Positions 1 through 12,800 of a stretch of 64,000 bases of DNA are shown here, in pieces. The notes under the pieces are model-generated. The model did not search any database and had not been told where the DNA came from. It worked only from the letters and a program-made list of their open reading frames with translations. Origin of the DNA: Stichopus chloronotus. Taxonomy: Eukaryota > Echinodermata > Holothuroidea > Aspidochirotida > Stichopodidae. The first letter of the stretch is position 1. The number at the start of each line of letters is the position of its first letter. Where the stretch lies: positions 3,251,315 to 3,315,314 of the forward strand of contig CM037842.1 of NCBI GenBank assembly GCA_021234535.1, given 5' to 3'. The position numbers and the translations under genes are program-made.

Positions 1-140
1 TATGTTTTTTTTAGATCTTGACATAGGATTATTCAACATTTTGTATTTTGTTTTACATTTTTAGTCATAAATACTTTTTCTTTGTGTAGCATTTTTTGCC
101 ATATTGGTCTAATCAAATAACATTTGATTTATCTTAACAG

Positions 141-2214
141 ACGCGAAAAGGGAACTCATTAAGGCTCTTATCAAGCATTATGAGCAGTTTTGCTTTATTA
201 AACCATTACCTTGGGGAGAACCAATACCAATAGATGCGCTTTATACAGCATGTCAGTTCACAATCACCACTAAAACGAAGGTTAAGCAACGTACCAGCGA
301 ATATCTTCATAATCCAGACTTTAATTTCGATAGTAAACGAGTCTTGATTACGGCAGATCTTGGATACGGGAAGACAACATTTACTCAGCATTTGGTGAAA
401 ACATGGGTTTCACATCTAACGACAGCAAATGAAAAGGATAAGGATAAGGTAAAAAAAGGCCATTTTGTACTGATATATCTTCACCTGAAGGCAGTGACCA
501 GAAAAATGTTACTTTCCAACGTTGTTTATCGTATGTTACCAACAGGAAACAATCTGACATGCAGCGACATTGACAGAATATTCCAAACAAATGAGTGCCA
601 TATTCTTCTTGATGGACTTGATGAGCTATCAATGTCTCTCCAAACTAAATCCACTTCAGAACTGTCTGACGAAAACACTTTGGAGTTGACGATTGGCAAT
701 TTGATTGATAACCATATTGACATGAACATATATAAACAATTACGAGTTTGGGTGACTTCGCGAGAGGTTGATAATACGAAGTGTGAGTTTTCATTACCAT
801 ATTCAAAGGTTAACATGTTAGCATTTAGCCGACAACAGATCATTGACTATATCCATAAAACGTGTAGATACTATTTTCAGCAGAAAAATTTACCAGAAAT
901 GGATTTGTTTGTTAAAGCATACAACGAAAACTCTTCTGATAATGCAACAAGCTATGAAGCTGATGATCAACTATCGAAAACAACAGACGGAATTGAAAAA
1001 CTCAAAGCTGACCTGAAGACAAAATCAACGAAAGATACTAATGCAACACAAAGTGATTCAGATAACTACAATGTTAATGATATAGAAAAGAACGTAATTG
1101 AAACACATTTTGAGAAGGAAAGCACAAAAGATATGAGTGAACCAACAGTTTGTACACAGCTATTGGAAGATGATGAACAAGATTCAAACAAGCTTAATGG
1201 TGAATCAAATGAGAGTAAGAGAAAGAAAGATGAAATATCTACTGAGAAAGAAAATAAGACACAATAAGCCACGGATATTCAGAGATTGACAAGAAAGATC
1301 CTAAAGTTTCCGGTCCACTACAGTTACTCGTAGATAATGTAATTCATTTCATCGAGGTTAACGACATCATTAAGATCTTCTCTAATACGCCTCTTCTACA
1401 GATAATGATAATCCATATAATAACATGTAGGATACTAGATCCAACAGGAAGATATAAAGAAATGAACATTAACAAACTAACAACAGTGATAAGATTAGTA
1501 ATGACATGTTTGGAATCAAGATATGTTCAAAAAGTTCACAAAGATTCAATTAAACTTGATATTAAAACTCTTGAAAGTAAACTTGGGGAAATAGCTTTCA
1601 AAAACAAACTCAGGGTAACATTGGATAAGTGAGAATTTTGGGACTCTGAACTTGGTCAGAAAGATATTCAACTTGCTCTTGAAATTGGATTATTGAAGTA
1701 TTCAAAAGGTGCTGGAAGTAGAGCTAAACAACTAGAAGAACTGGCATTCTCTTCACATTCTGGAATTGAGTTTTATCATGAATTCTTCAAGGTATATCTA
1801 GCTGCTCAATTTATCTCAGAAAATGAAACAAAATGGAAGTGATTAGATGAGTTTATCAAAGGTAGTGGTGGTGAAGCGACAGTGAGGATCCTCCAGTTTA
1901 TGTTTGGTATGAATAATCCAAAGGTTGATAGAGTCTACAAGGCACTTGTTGATGAAAGGAGAATGTGGAATAATTTGAGTGACTGTATTTATGAAGTTGG
2001 TGATCATGAAAAGAAAAGATCGATGCTGGTTGACTTACAAAACAAAGTCAAGAAACTTGGAGTAAGTATGAATTTTAACATCAATTATCTAGAGAGGAAG
2101 CACCACTCAGTTGCTGTTTCTGACTTTTGCAAAGAATGCAACGAATATCAGGTAAACTCAGTGAAATATTTCTGTACTACATCAATGAGTATGCCTATAA
2201 TGTACGTAGATTAA
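141..2214 (+). pseudogene. NACHT-domain (NLR-like) gene, broken; 5' part outside window
   Basis: An acceptor (ttaacag) ends at 140 and opens a frame beginning KRELIKALIKHYEQF, the lead-in usual before a NACHT domain. A Walker A-like loop (ADLGYGKTTF, near 353-382), a Walker B (ILLDGLDEL, near 603-630) and a sensor-like WVTSRE (near 750-767) follow, so this is a STAND-type ATPase of the NLR innate-immunity group. A long acidic, Ser/Thr/Asn/Lys-rich low-complexity stretch (about 900-1264) sits before the TPLL-type helix region. The frame stops at 1265-1267 (TAA). NACHT-like sequence resumes in another frame at about 1273 (PLLQIMIIHIITCRI) and is cut by TGA at 1630-1632 and at 1840-1842, ending at 2214. 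CAG|gtaaac at 2149-2156 would be a natural donor. The effector domain upstream is not in the window. The lesions suggest a pseudogene; sequencing error or an unusual exon structure is less likely. Confidence 0.78.
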
Positions 2215-2537
2215 CGTATTACTTTGTTGTCAGGAAGTATTAATGAACATTTGCTTATTACGATAAGTCAACAGAGCGTCATCTAGACCTTATAGTCACA
2301 TTGTATGATGTTGAGATATTATATGTGGAAGGGGAAGGGTATTGAATACGGAGTTCGGATGCGTTTAAGGGAATCACTGTGATGAGCTAAATGAAATTAA
2401 ATTTGAATTTTGAAACATTGAACTTTTACTGTTTTTTGTCAAAGCAAAGCTCTTTAAATTACTTTAAAGTCTTTAATGTGGGTATGAATGAAGCTTTATT
2501 TCGCTAAATAGATAAATATTTCGCGGATGACTTTCAG

Positions 2538-2886
2538 AGAAGCCTGTGCCATCGATTTCTTGAAAAAAGTGAATCTGCCGTCATTAGGGTTTCTGGTATT
2601 TTTTGAACTGAAAATCAATGAAACACAGTTTGTCTCAATCCTCAACAACCTACGCATTCCCGAGCCGAAATTTCCGGCGGTTTTGTGGTGAGTTTTGTAA
2701 ATTGTTGAACGTTGAGGAAAGGTGAAATTACTCTGAAATGGTAAAATTTGTAATGCAATGCATTATATGTGTATGATGATTTCAAATTTTATGAAAACAG
2801 GTTCGTGGCATGTGAAGTACCTAAGACATTGACTGGAAAAGGTTTAAATAAGGTGGCGCTGGCTATGAAGAATGTAAAGATGAAAA
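2538..2886 (+). CDS. Two small LRR-like exons downstream of the NACHT gene
   Basis: Exon A (2538-2687) follows ctttcag and ends at TTTTGTG|gtgagt. Exon B (2801-2886) follows gaaaacag and ends at gtaagt. They join in phase into about 78 residues containing FLKKVNLPSLGFLVFFEL and GKGLNKVALAMKN, a leucine-spaced pattern reminiscent of the LRR tail of NLR proteins. They lie on the same strand as, and just downstream of, the NACHT remnant, so they may be its 3' exons. However, exon A needs an upstream exon ending in phase 2, and the NACHT donor at 2151 is phase 0, so an exon is missing or the link is broken. The LRR assignment is tentative. The mirror copy at 63437-63780 is frameshifted. Confidence 0.45.
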
Positions 2887-2887
2887 G

Positions 2888-5800
2888 TAAGTTCCCCGTT
2901 TAGACAGAAGTATTAACATCAACGAAATGTGTGTCACGCTATTGTTTGTAAACGAAACATTGCCATGGGCTTTATTGCATATGACGTTCACTTGCATACG
3001 CAGAAAATAGCCGCTTATTAAATCATTTTGAGCAAAAAAAAAAAACCCAAGCGAATTCCTGTTTGCAGAGAATCTGTCAATAATGTTATCGTGGGGTCCA
3101 ATTTAATCACGAAAACGCCATGAATGATGTCACTAAAGGAACACAAATTGAAAGTATTACTAGAGTGGTATTAATATACTTGAGAAATAAGCAAAACTTA
3201 CTGGGAAAAAAAACTTACAGGGAGTAATTAATCTTTTTACACAGGTTACGTGAATAAAACTAGACAGGGGACACATGGGCATAAAGAAAAAAACCAGTTC
3301 CCCCAACACAATTCTACCAGCCGGAACGCCTGGTAACATAATCAAGTAATGTCCTCACCTGATTCTAGTCCCCCGATGGTATCAGGGCGCTTGGTCCTCA
3401 GTCTCGAGTATGATCCACCGATGGCGAGTGTAGTCCTTCGAGGATGGGTATACAGAAATCTTAGTGCGGTAAATAATTATGAACTGCCACCATGAATTTA
3501 GAATTTTTTCAATGTTCCGAATGTTTTTGGCTTCACCAATGATATATGGGTATGTATAAGCTTATCCTTCGCAAATGTTTGCAGAAACTCTAGTCAAAAA
3601 TTATATGTCCATCGAGATTCCAAATTGTTATAATGAGAACAATAAGAGCTCAAAAGAAAATATCTTCCCACCCCCTCTTTGTGATCATTGAAATTGTGCT
3701 TCACTCTCAGCAAAGAATCTACAGATCCCATCATCCACACAAACACTTTTCCTCAGCCCTACGTGGCTCACACAACCTCCTTAACTCCTGCTCAAAGTTT
3801 TTTCTATCTCCTCCATATTGCCTTGTCGCCACTCCCTCCCTCTTACTTCTGACTACCCCAGTACATCAGATAACTAACTTTCCTTCGTAAGTCCCATAAT
3901 AATCCCTAGTTTTACGTATCATTAAAAACCCTGTTGTTTATAAAATAAAAACCAAAAACAACAAAATAGAAAAAGAAAAGATGGGAGTGTAACATAAAGT
4001 AGAGAGGTGATATAAAAAGGCTTCAGAACGCTGTAGCATATGCAAATTTTAAAGTACAAGATAGAAACCTTAAAGCAGTACACAAACGTTGATAAAATAA
4101 TAACACATGTTATCATCACCTGCTGGTTACACATAGCTAGATATAACACTTATCATTTCCCCTTGTGTGAATATAATGGTGTAGGTAACTCAAACATTTG
4201 CCTCTGATCCTAATTTTGCGATAATAGAAGAAACAGCACACACAGAGCTGCAATGCTTAAATGTAATTACAGACGTGTTGAAGAACTTTGTCACAACAGC
4301 ACTCACCATATTAATAATTTAATAACACACCAGGTTGTATTCCCAAATCTCTTGTTTTTTCTACAAACTATTGCTTATTTTGCAATCCTGAACCACAATA
4401 TACATTTTATTGAAGTGAATTGAACCTCTGTTCTGCTGAGACATGTTACATCTACTTTAATTACTAAACGCTTACGTCCTAAGCTCTCTTTCATAAAGTT
4501 TCATATTTTGCATCAAATGGAATAGGAAATCGAAGGAAAATACATAGATAAGTACCGAATACAATTTATATCGTTGTTGTGAGTTCCTTGAAAAAGGATG
4601 AGTTCACAAAAATATTTACCTCTGATCCTTGGTTCTAAATGCAGCATATTTTCCTTAATGTAGGATGTACTTTGTGTTTTCGTATTTCATTAGTGTAATC
4701 CATCGTTGGTGATTGTTTTCTTAGAGAGAATCAATATTTTGAGATTGTTTTGCTTTTCTTTTGAACTTCATTTAACAGCTTTATGTGCAAAACTGCCGCT
4801 AAGAAAGTAATTATGAACCACAGAAGTTTTTCAATCCGTTTTCATTTTCCTAGTAATGTGTCCAGCAAACAAACTAAGAAGGACCTAGATGGGTATAACT
4901 GGGTGGACATATATCACCCTGATTAGCAACCCACATGGAGCGCAGATGGGATAATAGGTACCCAGATTGCCCACATGCGACGCAGATGTCGTATGCTACA
5001 TTTGCCTCATCTGGGACCGATCATCTGGGCAATGTTAATTAGGTCTATATATGGGTAAAACAAAAGTAATCTTTGCAGTAGGCTACTATCATTTTCACAA
5101 ATCAATTTATTTATATAGGAATGTCTTTGTGTAGAATTATTTTGTTGTAAGAAAAACAAAACAAATATGCTACTAAACAACAAGCTCAGATTCCAGGTAA
5201 ACCGGAATTCAAACTTCATATCAAAGTTATATATTTTAACAAAGGTAGCGAGTCTCTAACAGGAAGATGTCATTGACCTCATCGGATAGGTCCATGACGA
5301 TATAGTATAACGGAGTAAGAACAAAAGGGGGGGGGGGTATTTGGTACGAAACAATCCCTTCTGCCAGCTTTGCTTGGTTTTTATTCCTGATTATCTATCA
5401 TTAGGCCGATTATCGTCACCTTTTTTCTCTTTATAAACCAACTTGTTTCTGCTTTTTCTTTCATACCGAGACAATGTGTGGAGAAGAGGTAAAAAATGAT
5501 CCTAATGTTATATAACGTATACGCTAATAAGGTGAATACCTAAAGGTGTCGTAACAGCCAATATTGCAATACCTAAACATTTCTACCGGAATGAAGTCGA
5601 AAAAGCCGTACTTTTATCTGGTTGCCCCAGAAGAGCTTAAAGATATGAATCCCTGTTGCTGGGGAAGGTTTCATTTGCTTTAACGATTAACTTCACTATG
5701 CTATTGCTCTAGGTTTGAGGATTGAATCAGATTTATAATAATTACGTTGCATGTCTGATACAACAAACATAACTAATCTTTGGCTGCGTGATGAATCGTT

Positions 5801-8800
5801 AAAAGCCTATGTGATTATACTTTTATAATTTGGGCCTTGTAAGAACGAAATGTTATCTTTGTCACAATATTTTACCTCTGAGACTATCATTGTGGTGAAT
5901 GAAATATATTGTCAGCGCGCAAATTTTTGATTGCTACAAATCACTGTATTTCCTCTCTATTTCTCCCTTAGTTTACATGACGAAGACCGACAAGCAGACA
6001 AACGTGAGAGTGCCTGTCTTCAATTGTCAATCTTGGAAGTGGGAAACGGCGTTTTTTTCCAAAAAATATGTAGTAAAATGTAACGGAATTGGTGCTTCCA
6101 TTGCTTCATGACCTACAGCTTACAGTTCATTTTGCTTTATTGTTTAATGTAAGCTATCGTTTCCTATCTTTTCGTTTTGACAAGACCCCTGTATTTCAAT
6201 ATTAGGTCTCCCTACCGCAAGTAGAATATTGTTCTATTGGAGGAAAAAATCAGCATGAACTCATACGTATAATGTCTGGTTTCTCCAGTTAGCCATATGA
6301 GGAGCGTTTTATCTGTACAGTTGATGGCTTTTAAGATACACAGTTTACCAACTGATCTTTTTGAGGTACTCAAAATGATTCATAAATGTTCCAAAACTAA
6401 CCATATAATAAAAATGTTTAGACCTCTGTTTAGAATTGACACCCGGAAAAATATTTTTTAGTCAGAGGTTGTGAACATTTGAACATTCTTCCTAACACAG
6501 TTGTTGCTGCTGCACTCATCAATACCTTCAGCCGTTGAAATCTTTCAGTGCTATCTGCTTGGCAGAGAAAAGAGGGTCTACAAAAATGTAAGTGCTGTAA
6601 AAGCACGACCCGACTGTTGCATTGGAATTTTTTATGCACTGAGTACTATTTTAATAATAACTGCCTTATCTTTCTTGAATTTTGTTCTGTGTATTTTTGT
6701 AATTCATGATTTACGTGTAATGAAAACTCAGTAGCAACGTGACTTAATTGCATGCTATTTACATTTCGCATTCTTGACCTTAGATATGGTGATGTTGTAC
6801 TTCTATTTTGCTTAATTTTGTGGTTTTTTACTTGATTTGCTATTTATAACAACACTCGTTACTCGTATTGTAAATTCGTGCATTTAGACAATGTTAATAA
6901 CCTAATGCGATTATTCGTACGAACTTTTTAAAAAGAATATTGATTGAAATAGGCTATCCGAAGCACTCAAAATTTATCAGAGTTTTATGTGACAGATATT
7001 CGTCACTTTTAATACTTTTTACAGAAGGAAGAAAAACTCCCATTAAAACATACATCTTTGATTGACAAATTGGAAAGAAGACGTAATCGTCTGTCATGCT
7101 ACGATTACAGTACTGATGTGGGATATGTTTACATATTTTGTGCTTTAATTTTACTTTTGATTCATGAAGAGGGCCGGGAAAGGTCTAAGATCTCTACGGT
7201 TGGGTAAGTGGGTGTGTATGCATAGGTGTGTCATGATCTCTTCTAAGAGTTGTAAGTCGTATGAACGTCGCACTTGGCAGGTAAGTTCACTGCTAGGGGT
7301 GTAGTTTTACCCAGCTTATGACGTCAAATGTTAAGAGTAAAAAAAAAAACTGTTTTCTGATTCCTCGCTGAAAGCAGTCAAAAAATCTATGCTACATTAC
7401 TGTATGTGTTGGTCATTCATTGTACATAAATGATCCCTATTGTGTTTCATGGAGGTCAAAGGTCATTTGAGTTCGTCAGAGCTTAAACTATGAAATCGTA
7501 AGTGGAACATCTCTCAACTGAATGATGTTAGAACATCGTACTTCTTTAGCCATTGAGTAATAGATAATGTCTGTCATTTTAGTCAAAGTCAAAGCTCTTG
7601 TTTGGTCAATGGTGGTCATACTTTGAAAACTTCTATGAGCACCGTATCTCAATAAGACTAAGTGCTGTTGAATGCTGCTGAATCTTTAAGCTGTTAACAT
7701 TGGTGGACCTTGATGAGCAGATAAGTTCTGGCGTTCCTTATGGATTGCAATGATCATGTGAAAACCGTTGAGATAACATTTTGTAAACTTGTAAACATGG
7801 TATCCAACGAGGAGTAAGTTGTGTGCAGTTCAAAATTGGTATGTATTGTGCCTTTTGTTACATATATGTTGGCAAGGAATCTCAATCATTAGACTTCTGG
7901 TTATCATTCTCTCTGTGTGTTATTACCCTAGAGAAATATTACTGTTACATACGTAAAGGAAACAATGTAAGAACAAAATTGAAAATATCCATGATGTCAC
8001 TAGGACAAACGCCACCAAATCAAATGTCAAATCGGCAAAATGATCTGGGAAAATGTGTGAAGATCCACCCGTAGTGGTCACTTGGTAGGTTTATGCCGGA
8101 TACGCTGTTTAGTGTCCGCGCCAATCAATGTATCTCAAGGATCATAGCCACTCACAGGTAACTAAAACAAACATTTTGGCAGTATATGCATGTGTGAAAT
8201 TGTCCTAGGAATTTAAAAGTGTAGTCAATGTAAAGTGCGCGATATAGCTTATTTTTAGGATACATTGATCCGGTAAAAGGTCACGAGATCAAAGGACAAT
8301 TCGTCAACATGTCAGAAAGCGTGTTACGATTTCCACCTAAAACTGAAAGTCCGATGAAGCTGAAACTGGGTCGGTAGGTTTGCTAGTGGGCCTATGAGAT
8401 GTATGTGTCCATACGGATGATGACGGCAAATGTCAAAAAATCGAAGATCACTTTTACACATTAAGTATTACCCATAAGACAGTATATGATTATACATTTT
8501 GTCACAATGAAGTTTTTGCCTTTCCGTGATTGTCACATTTGACATTGGACCTACGTAATTAAGTGCCTCAACTTTGTATATGTATACCAGACAAGGAGCT
8601 GAGAAGTAAACGTGTTTGTGGAGTGAACTGAATCAAGCTCAACTCGCTGTTAAAAGGGTATTACAAAATGCACAGTGTGGAGCCTGGCGCAATTCTGAAG
8701 GGATGCTTGGTACACATACAATTCCTTGGGATACATTTGACACACACGAAAAGTTTAGGCGCATGCAATAAGTTAGCCTTCCGGATGCGGTGCCAATGCA

Positions 8801-11800
8801 TCAGACCACTCAACAAGTTGGAGTATGCAGTGCTTAATTTTTGTCCACCGTTAGCACCCCGAACTACTGATTATATACAGCGCAATTGCGTGTGTGCTGC
8901 AAGTACATCAATTTTTTTTTTTTTGTGTTATGGCCCATTGACCCAGACTGCCAGAGACAACTCAGTAATGATATTAGTATACTATGTTATTGGTACTGAT
9001 AGGACGCTAACGTACAACAGAAAGACATGTCAATTTAGCAACTATGTATATTAATTTTTTTTTTTTTTTGTTAATTTCATGCATTCCTTGCGAAGTAGGC
9101 CTACTTGTATCGCGGAATGGCAACAGAAAATAATGCAAATATATATGTGCCCAAGCAGACAACAGATGGAACGAGTGTGTTGCTATACGTTCCAATTAGA
9201 TATATTATTACTCGTTCAGAGTAAAGGTTCCGACTACAATGTACGGAATATTCCTAAATCAGGCTAAAATGATGAAGTTGTTCACTTAATTAAGGTTTAA
9301 CAATTGGACTTAACACTACAAGCGTGGTACTCGATAATAGGTTACCAACTTACACTGAACCTCGGGCTCAGATCGTAATATTTAGGCTGGACTCCTGCAG
9401 CTGTAGGATCGTGATTACCACATCGGTGAAGATAACGCTGGTGTAAGATGTGATTGGATGTCATAAATAAGGACAGTCTCTATATCAAAACCGATGATAC
9501 GGAGGCGTCGGATAGGATATTGGAATGTATGTTGGCCACAATAGAATATCACGTCAAGACATTTATTTCTGTTCCTGGGACATCCAACTCATTAGCTCAA
9601 TCCATGCATATTAATGTCTGGTCGAATAGCGTAAAGACCTCAAAACACTTCAAAGATAGCTTTAACCGTTGTAACCTAGGAAGTTATTAGACGCCATGAG
9701 AGCAGCTTACAACAAAATTGAATATTGGTCATTTCTTTGACACGTATACGAGAGAGAAAGGGATAATGAAAAACAACATTGATGGGGATTTAAGTCTGTG
9801 AATTTCTTGTTATTCATGTTGGATGTAAAGACTGACATTTTTTTTACACTGTGCGAAAAGCCCGAACTGCAGAGATATTACTGGTTTATGGAAAAAAAAG
9901 CTGAACAATTTAGTCATGTTACAGGTTCATTGATTCAATTAATCTTCAGTCACATAGCAATTGTAAATCTGAGATTTTGACAAACAATAGTGACATAGAT
10001 TGTCTCCATTCTGAAATTTCCGTGCACTGTAAATCCAAGTTAGTAAAATTGAAATTAGTCCTTCACAAAGCTTCTTACGACAATTCAATGAAAGTTAGTT
10101 ACACGATTAACATGCAAAAGTATTCCTGTGTCTTGCTCATAGAGTTAGTCATGTGACGTGATAAGCATCCATGAATTGTGGCCATTGTGGCATATTGTGG
10201 CCTTTGTGACATTTAAGACTTTTGTGGCCTATTCATAAGGAACATTTTCGATCTCAAGATTGTTCACTTGTTCACTTATTCACTCACTTCTGATCAGTTT
10301 TGTTCAACTCATCCTGAAATATTAAGGCTAAATTATAAGATAATTACATCATTTTGAGAGATGAGTAAATTAAAAATCTGCACTGTTGTTTTCTGCAAAA
10401 CGTTTTCACAAAAAAAAAAAAGTTTTGAATGAGACATGTTTAGGTTCAATAAGAAATTTAAACAAAGTTCACTACTGCTCAATAAATTTTATGGACTTGT
10501 TACAATACAGGGTTTCCATTGAACTAAATCTAAAACCAGTATGCACAAACAAAATCTGATTTATTCATTCTTACTAGTTAGTAAACTAACCAGGGGCTGC
10601 AGAGTCCAGACCCCCTCTTTACATATAAAACTGTGGATGAAAACTAAAGAAGAGCATAAAAAGCACAAGGGGAGGGAGTAATGATATGTTGACAGAGTTG
10701 GGGAGGTGAACTAAGAAACTGTAGGTAACGGAAAACTGGCTACACAAATTTCATATTTTATGATTTCGAACAGTAAGGCGAAACAGGTTAACTACACAAT
10801 TGAATCAAGGTATTCATAAAGGTGTAAAATCGTTAATTCGAGGTTTCAATTGGCCTATACGTGCTTCTGTTACTTATACATAAGATACGAGTATGCTGCT
10901 GGGGACTATGCAGCAACATCATTCAAAAAAAAAAAAAAAAAATCCAGTCTTGTTTCTCGCTTCGTTTCGTTCATAAGGTTCAACTGTCTACCCTCAATTT
11001 CATTTTTATATCCAAGCTTAAAAAGGGTCATTATCAACTTAGAAAAAAAAAGTGGAGACTAGAAGAATATTCAGTCCTCCCAGTTTTGCCAACTGGAGAA
11101 AGAATAAATGAATGTTTAATTTGTCATGACTTTTATATTATCGCAACCTATCTGGTATGTATGCCAGTTTTCATAGAATGACGTACTTTATCTCATTAAT
11201 TGAGAAATTGCAGACATGAGATCCCTATTTCAAGGCTTGGTACATGTAACTTGAAACACACGGGAAGTACCGTTTCTGGACTACTGGAGGGTTTGAAAGT
11301 CAATTTTGCCCCCCCCCCCCACCATGTAATGGATGGTGGCATTCTACGTAGACAGTCCAGCCAGCAGTCAGCGTTCTCCAATAACGTTGTGGTCCTGTAG
11401 TCCTTATTGTAGGCTATACAGGTGCAGGTGTCAAAAATCTCAATTTCGCACCATGGTTAGGCAAATAAGACGGGCAAAAAAAAGGGGGGAGGGGACTGCT
11501 CCACCCCCTTTGACCTCTCCTCATGCCACACACCTGTAGACTCACTGATTTGGAATGAGGGCTTATAAGCCCTGGGTAAGGGGACACCCCATCCGTTATA
11601 CCCTTCCAGCAGGACGCCGTAAAAAATAAAGACGATGAGACGATTTTTCAATCTTTCCACCTCCCACGCTTTCTCAAAAAAGACAATTTTCTCTCAATGC
11701 ATCTTACATCTTAGTATCTGAGTAGGATTTGCCAAATGTAATACACGCTGCTTTATTAAGTACCTATGGCAAGCAAAATTAATATGAGCAAATCACCCCA

Positions 11801-12340
11801 TATGCAATCATCCGTCTTACAATATTTTTGAAAATCAGAACATGACGCCGAAGCTCCAGACTTAACCCAGCCTATTTTGAGATTCACCGCGAAGACATCA
11901 CAGAGCCCCGTGGGTTCACACGCCTTTACTTCCGAATGAAATATGGCAGTCAAGTCAACTCAAAATTTATAAGACAAGAGAAAAAAAAAACAGTTAAATA
12001 AAAAAGTATATGTGTAAAGTATAGATATAAAGTATATCTATGAAGTATATATAACTGGCGAGAGTCGACTCATATATAGTTGACATTGGAATACTGTTTT
12101 TTTTTTTTTTTTTGGAAAATCGAATCCACCTGGTAACCTTCTTCAGCCAAAACCAGAGGTCAAATGCAAGGAATACAAAAGGAACTGCAGAGCAAAGAAA
12201 AGATACACAGGCTGACAAAGCTACTGTTTACAACAAAAAAAAAAAAAAAGATACCAGGAAGAAAATATACAGTTCACACACAGTCTCAACAACGTCTTGG
12301 GAGCAGTCACAAATTACCAGTTCCACAATCGGTTCTACAT
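2888..12340. other. Left-arm intergenic DNA
   Basis: I see no gene here. Several open frames (for example at 5007-5219, 7823-8074, 8668-9054 and 9454-9690) recur in the right arm only because the whole arm is duplicated. They show no domain, and 8668-9054 loses its end in the other arm (RTTD then stop). The stretch contains homopolymer runs (G run at 5327-5337), the 40-bp direct repeat at 4931-5010, AGGTCA-rich diverged repeat sequence at 7440-8560 and short GGCCA/TTGTGGCC repeats near 10180-10230. Confidence 0.6.
4925..5035. repeat. Direct repeat of about 40 bp rich in CAGATG/CATCTGGG
   Basis: CCACATGGAG with gcagatggg (from 4931) and CCACATGCGA with gcagatgtc (from 4971) are spaced 40 bp apart. 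Related cccagatt and catctggg words continue to about 5035. The same block is present in reverse complement in the right arm at about 60695-60830. It is probably part of a dispersed repeat. Confidence 0.55.
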
Positions 12341-12349
12341 AGTCGCTCT

Positions 12350-12800
12350 GTAAGCCCTCCCATGTTTTCTTCCTTATTAGTGCAATGTGTAACAAAACTT
12401 GTTACATCTTTGTTTTTCATACAATGTGACTTATATTTCAACCTATGCAAACATGTTTGGACTGAGCGATTATTTGTAATAGGTTGTCATTTTACATTCT
12501 TTTGGTGGTACCCATACTCAGTATGTTTTTACTGTTACATGTCTTGTATACAATAGCCAAGGAACTGAGTGGTTTACAGTACAGTGCGGCGGGAAAAGAA
12601 ATTGAGTAATGCAAATGATTCTGACATGTTACTTAGAACTACTACAAAAGGCGCAGAGTGGTGGCGCTCTGATCTCAGAAGTTAAGGAAATCAAAGGATT
12701 ACACTGACGCACATGTGATCTGCACGGGAATATGTTCTTTGACGGGCACTCATGACTGCTACATTCATGTGCTGTGCCTAGCTACATGTATCTATGCACT
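12350..12800 (+). repeat. Dispersed repeat family R1, near-full copy
   Basis: This roughly 450-bp sequence contains cttgttacat, tactcagtatg, ggtttacagtac and aatatgttctttgacgggca. A diverged copy in the opposite orientation lies in an intron at about 16290-16730. Shorter copies lie at about 51185-51480 and 53165-53425. No coding capacity or terminal repeats were seen; it resembles a SINE or non-autonomous element. The open frame at 12164-12556 is a reading of this repeat, not a gene. Confidence 0.6.

Noticed and set aside
1630..1842. In-frame TGA codons in the NACHT gene read as selenocysteine
   Set aside because: There is also a frame change at about 1267 and no reason to expect selenocysteine in this family; ordinary decay is simpler.
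7440..8300. AGGTCA/AAAGGTCA words as nuclear-receptor response elements
   Set aside because: They occur many times within diverged repeats here and at 16850-17450, so repeat composition is the simpler explanation.
8668..9054. 128-residue open frame conserved in both arms
   Set aside because: The whole arm is duplicated, so conservation is not evidence of coding. The right copy stops earlier and no domain is visible.
9454..9690. 78-residue open frame shared by both arms
   Set aside because: No motif, splice partner or expression signal; similarity is explained by the inverted repeat.
12164..12556. 130-residue open frame recurring at 53237-53692
   Set aside because: It is a reading of repeat R1 and flanking poly(A), present because of the duplicated arm and repeat.
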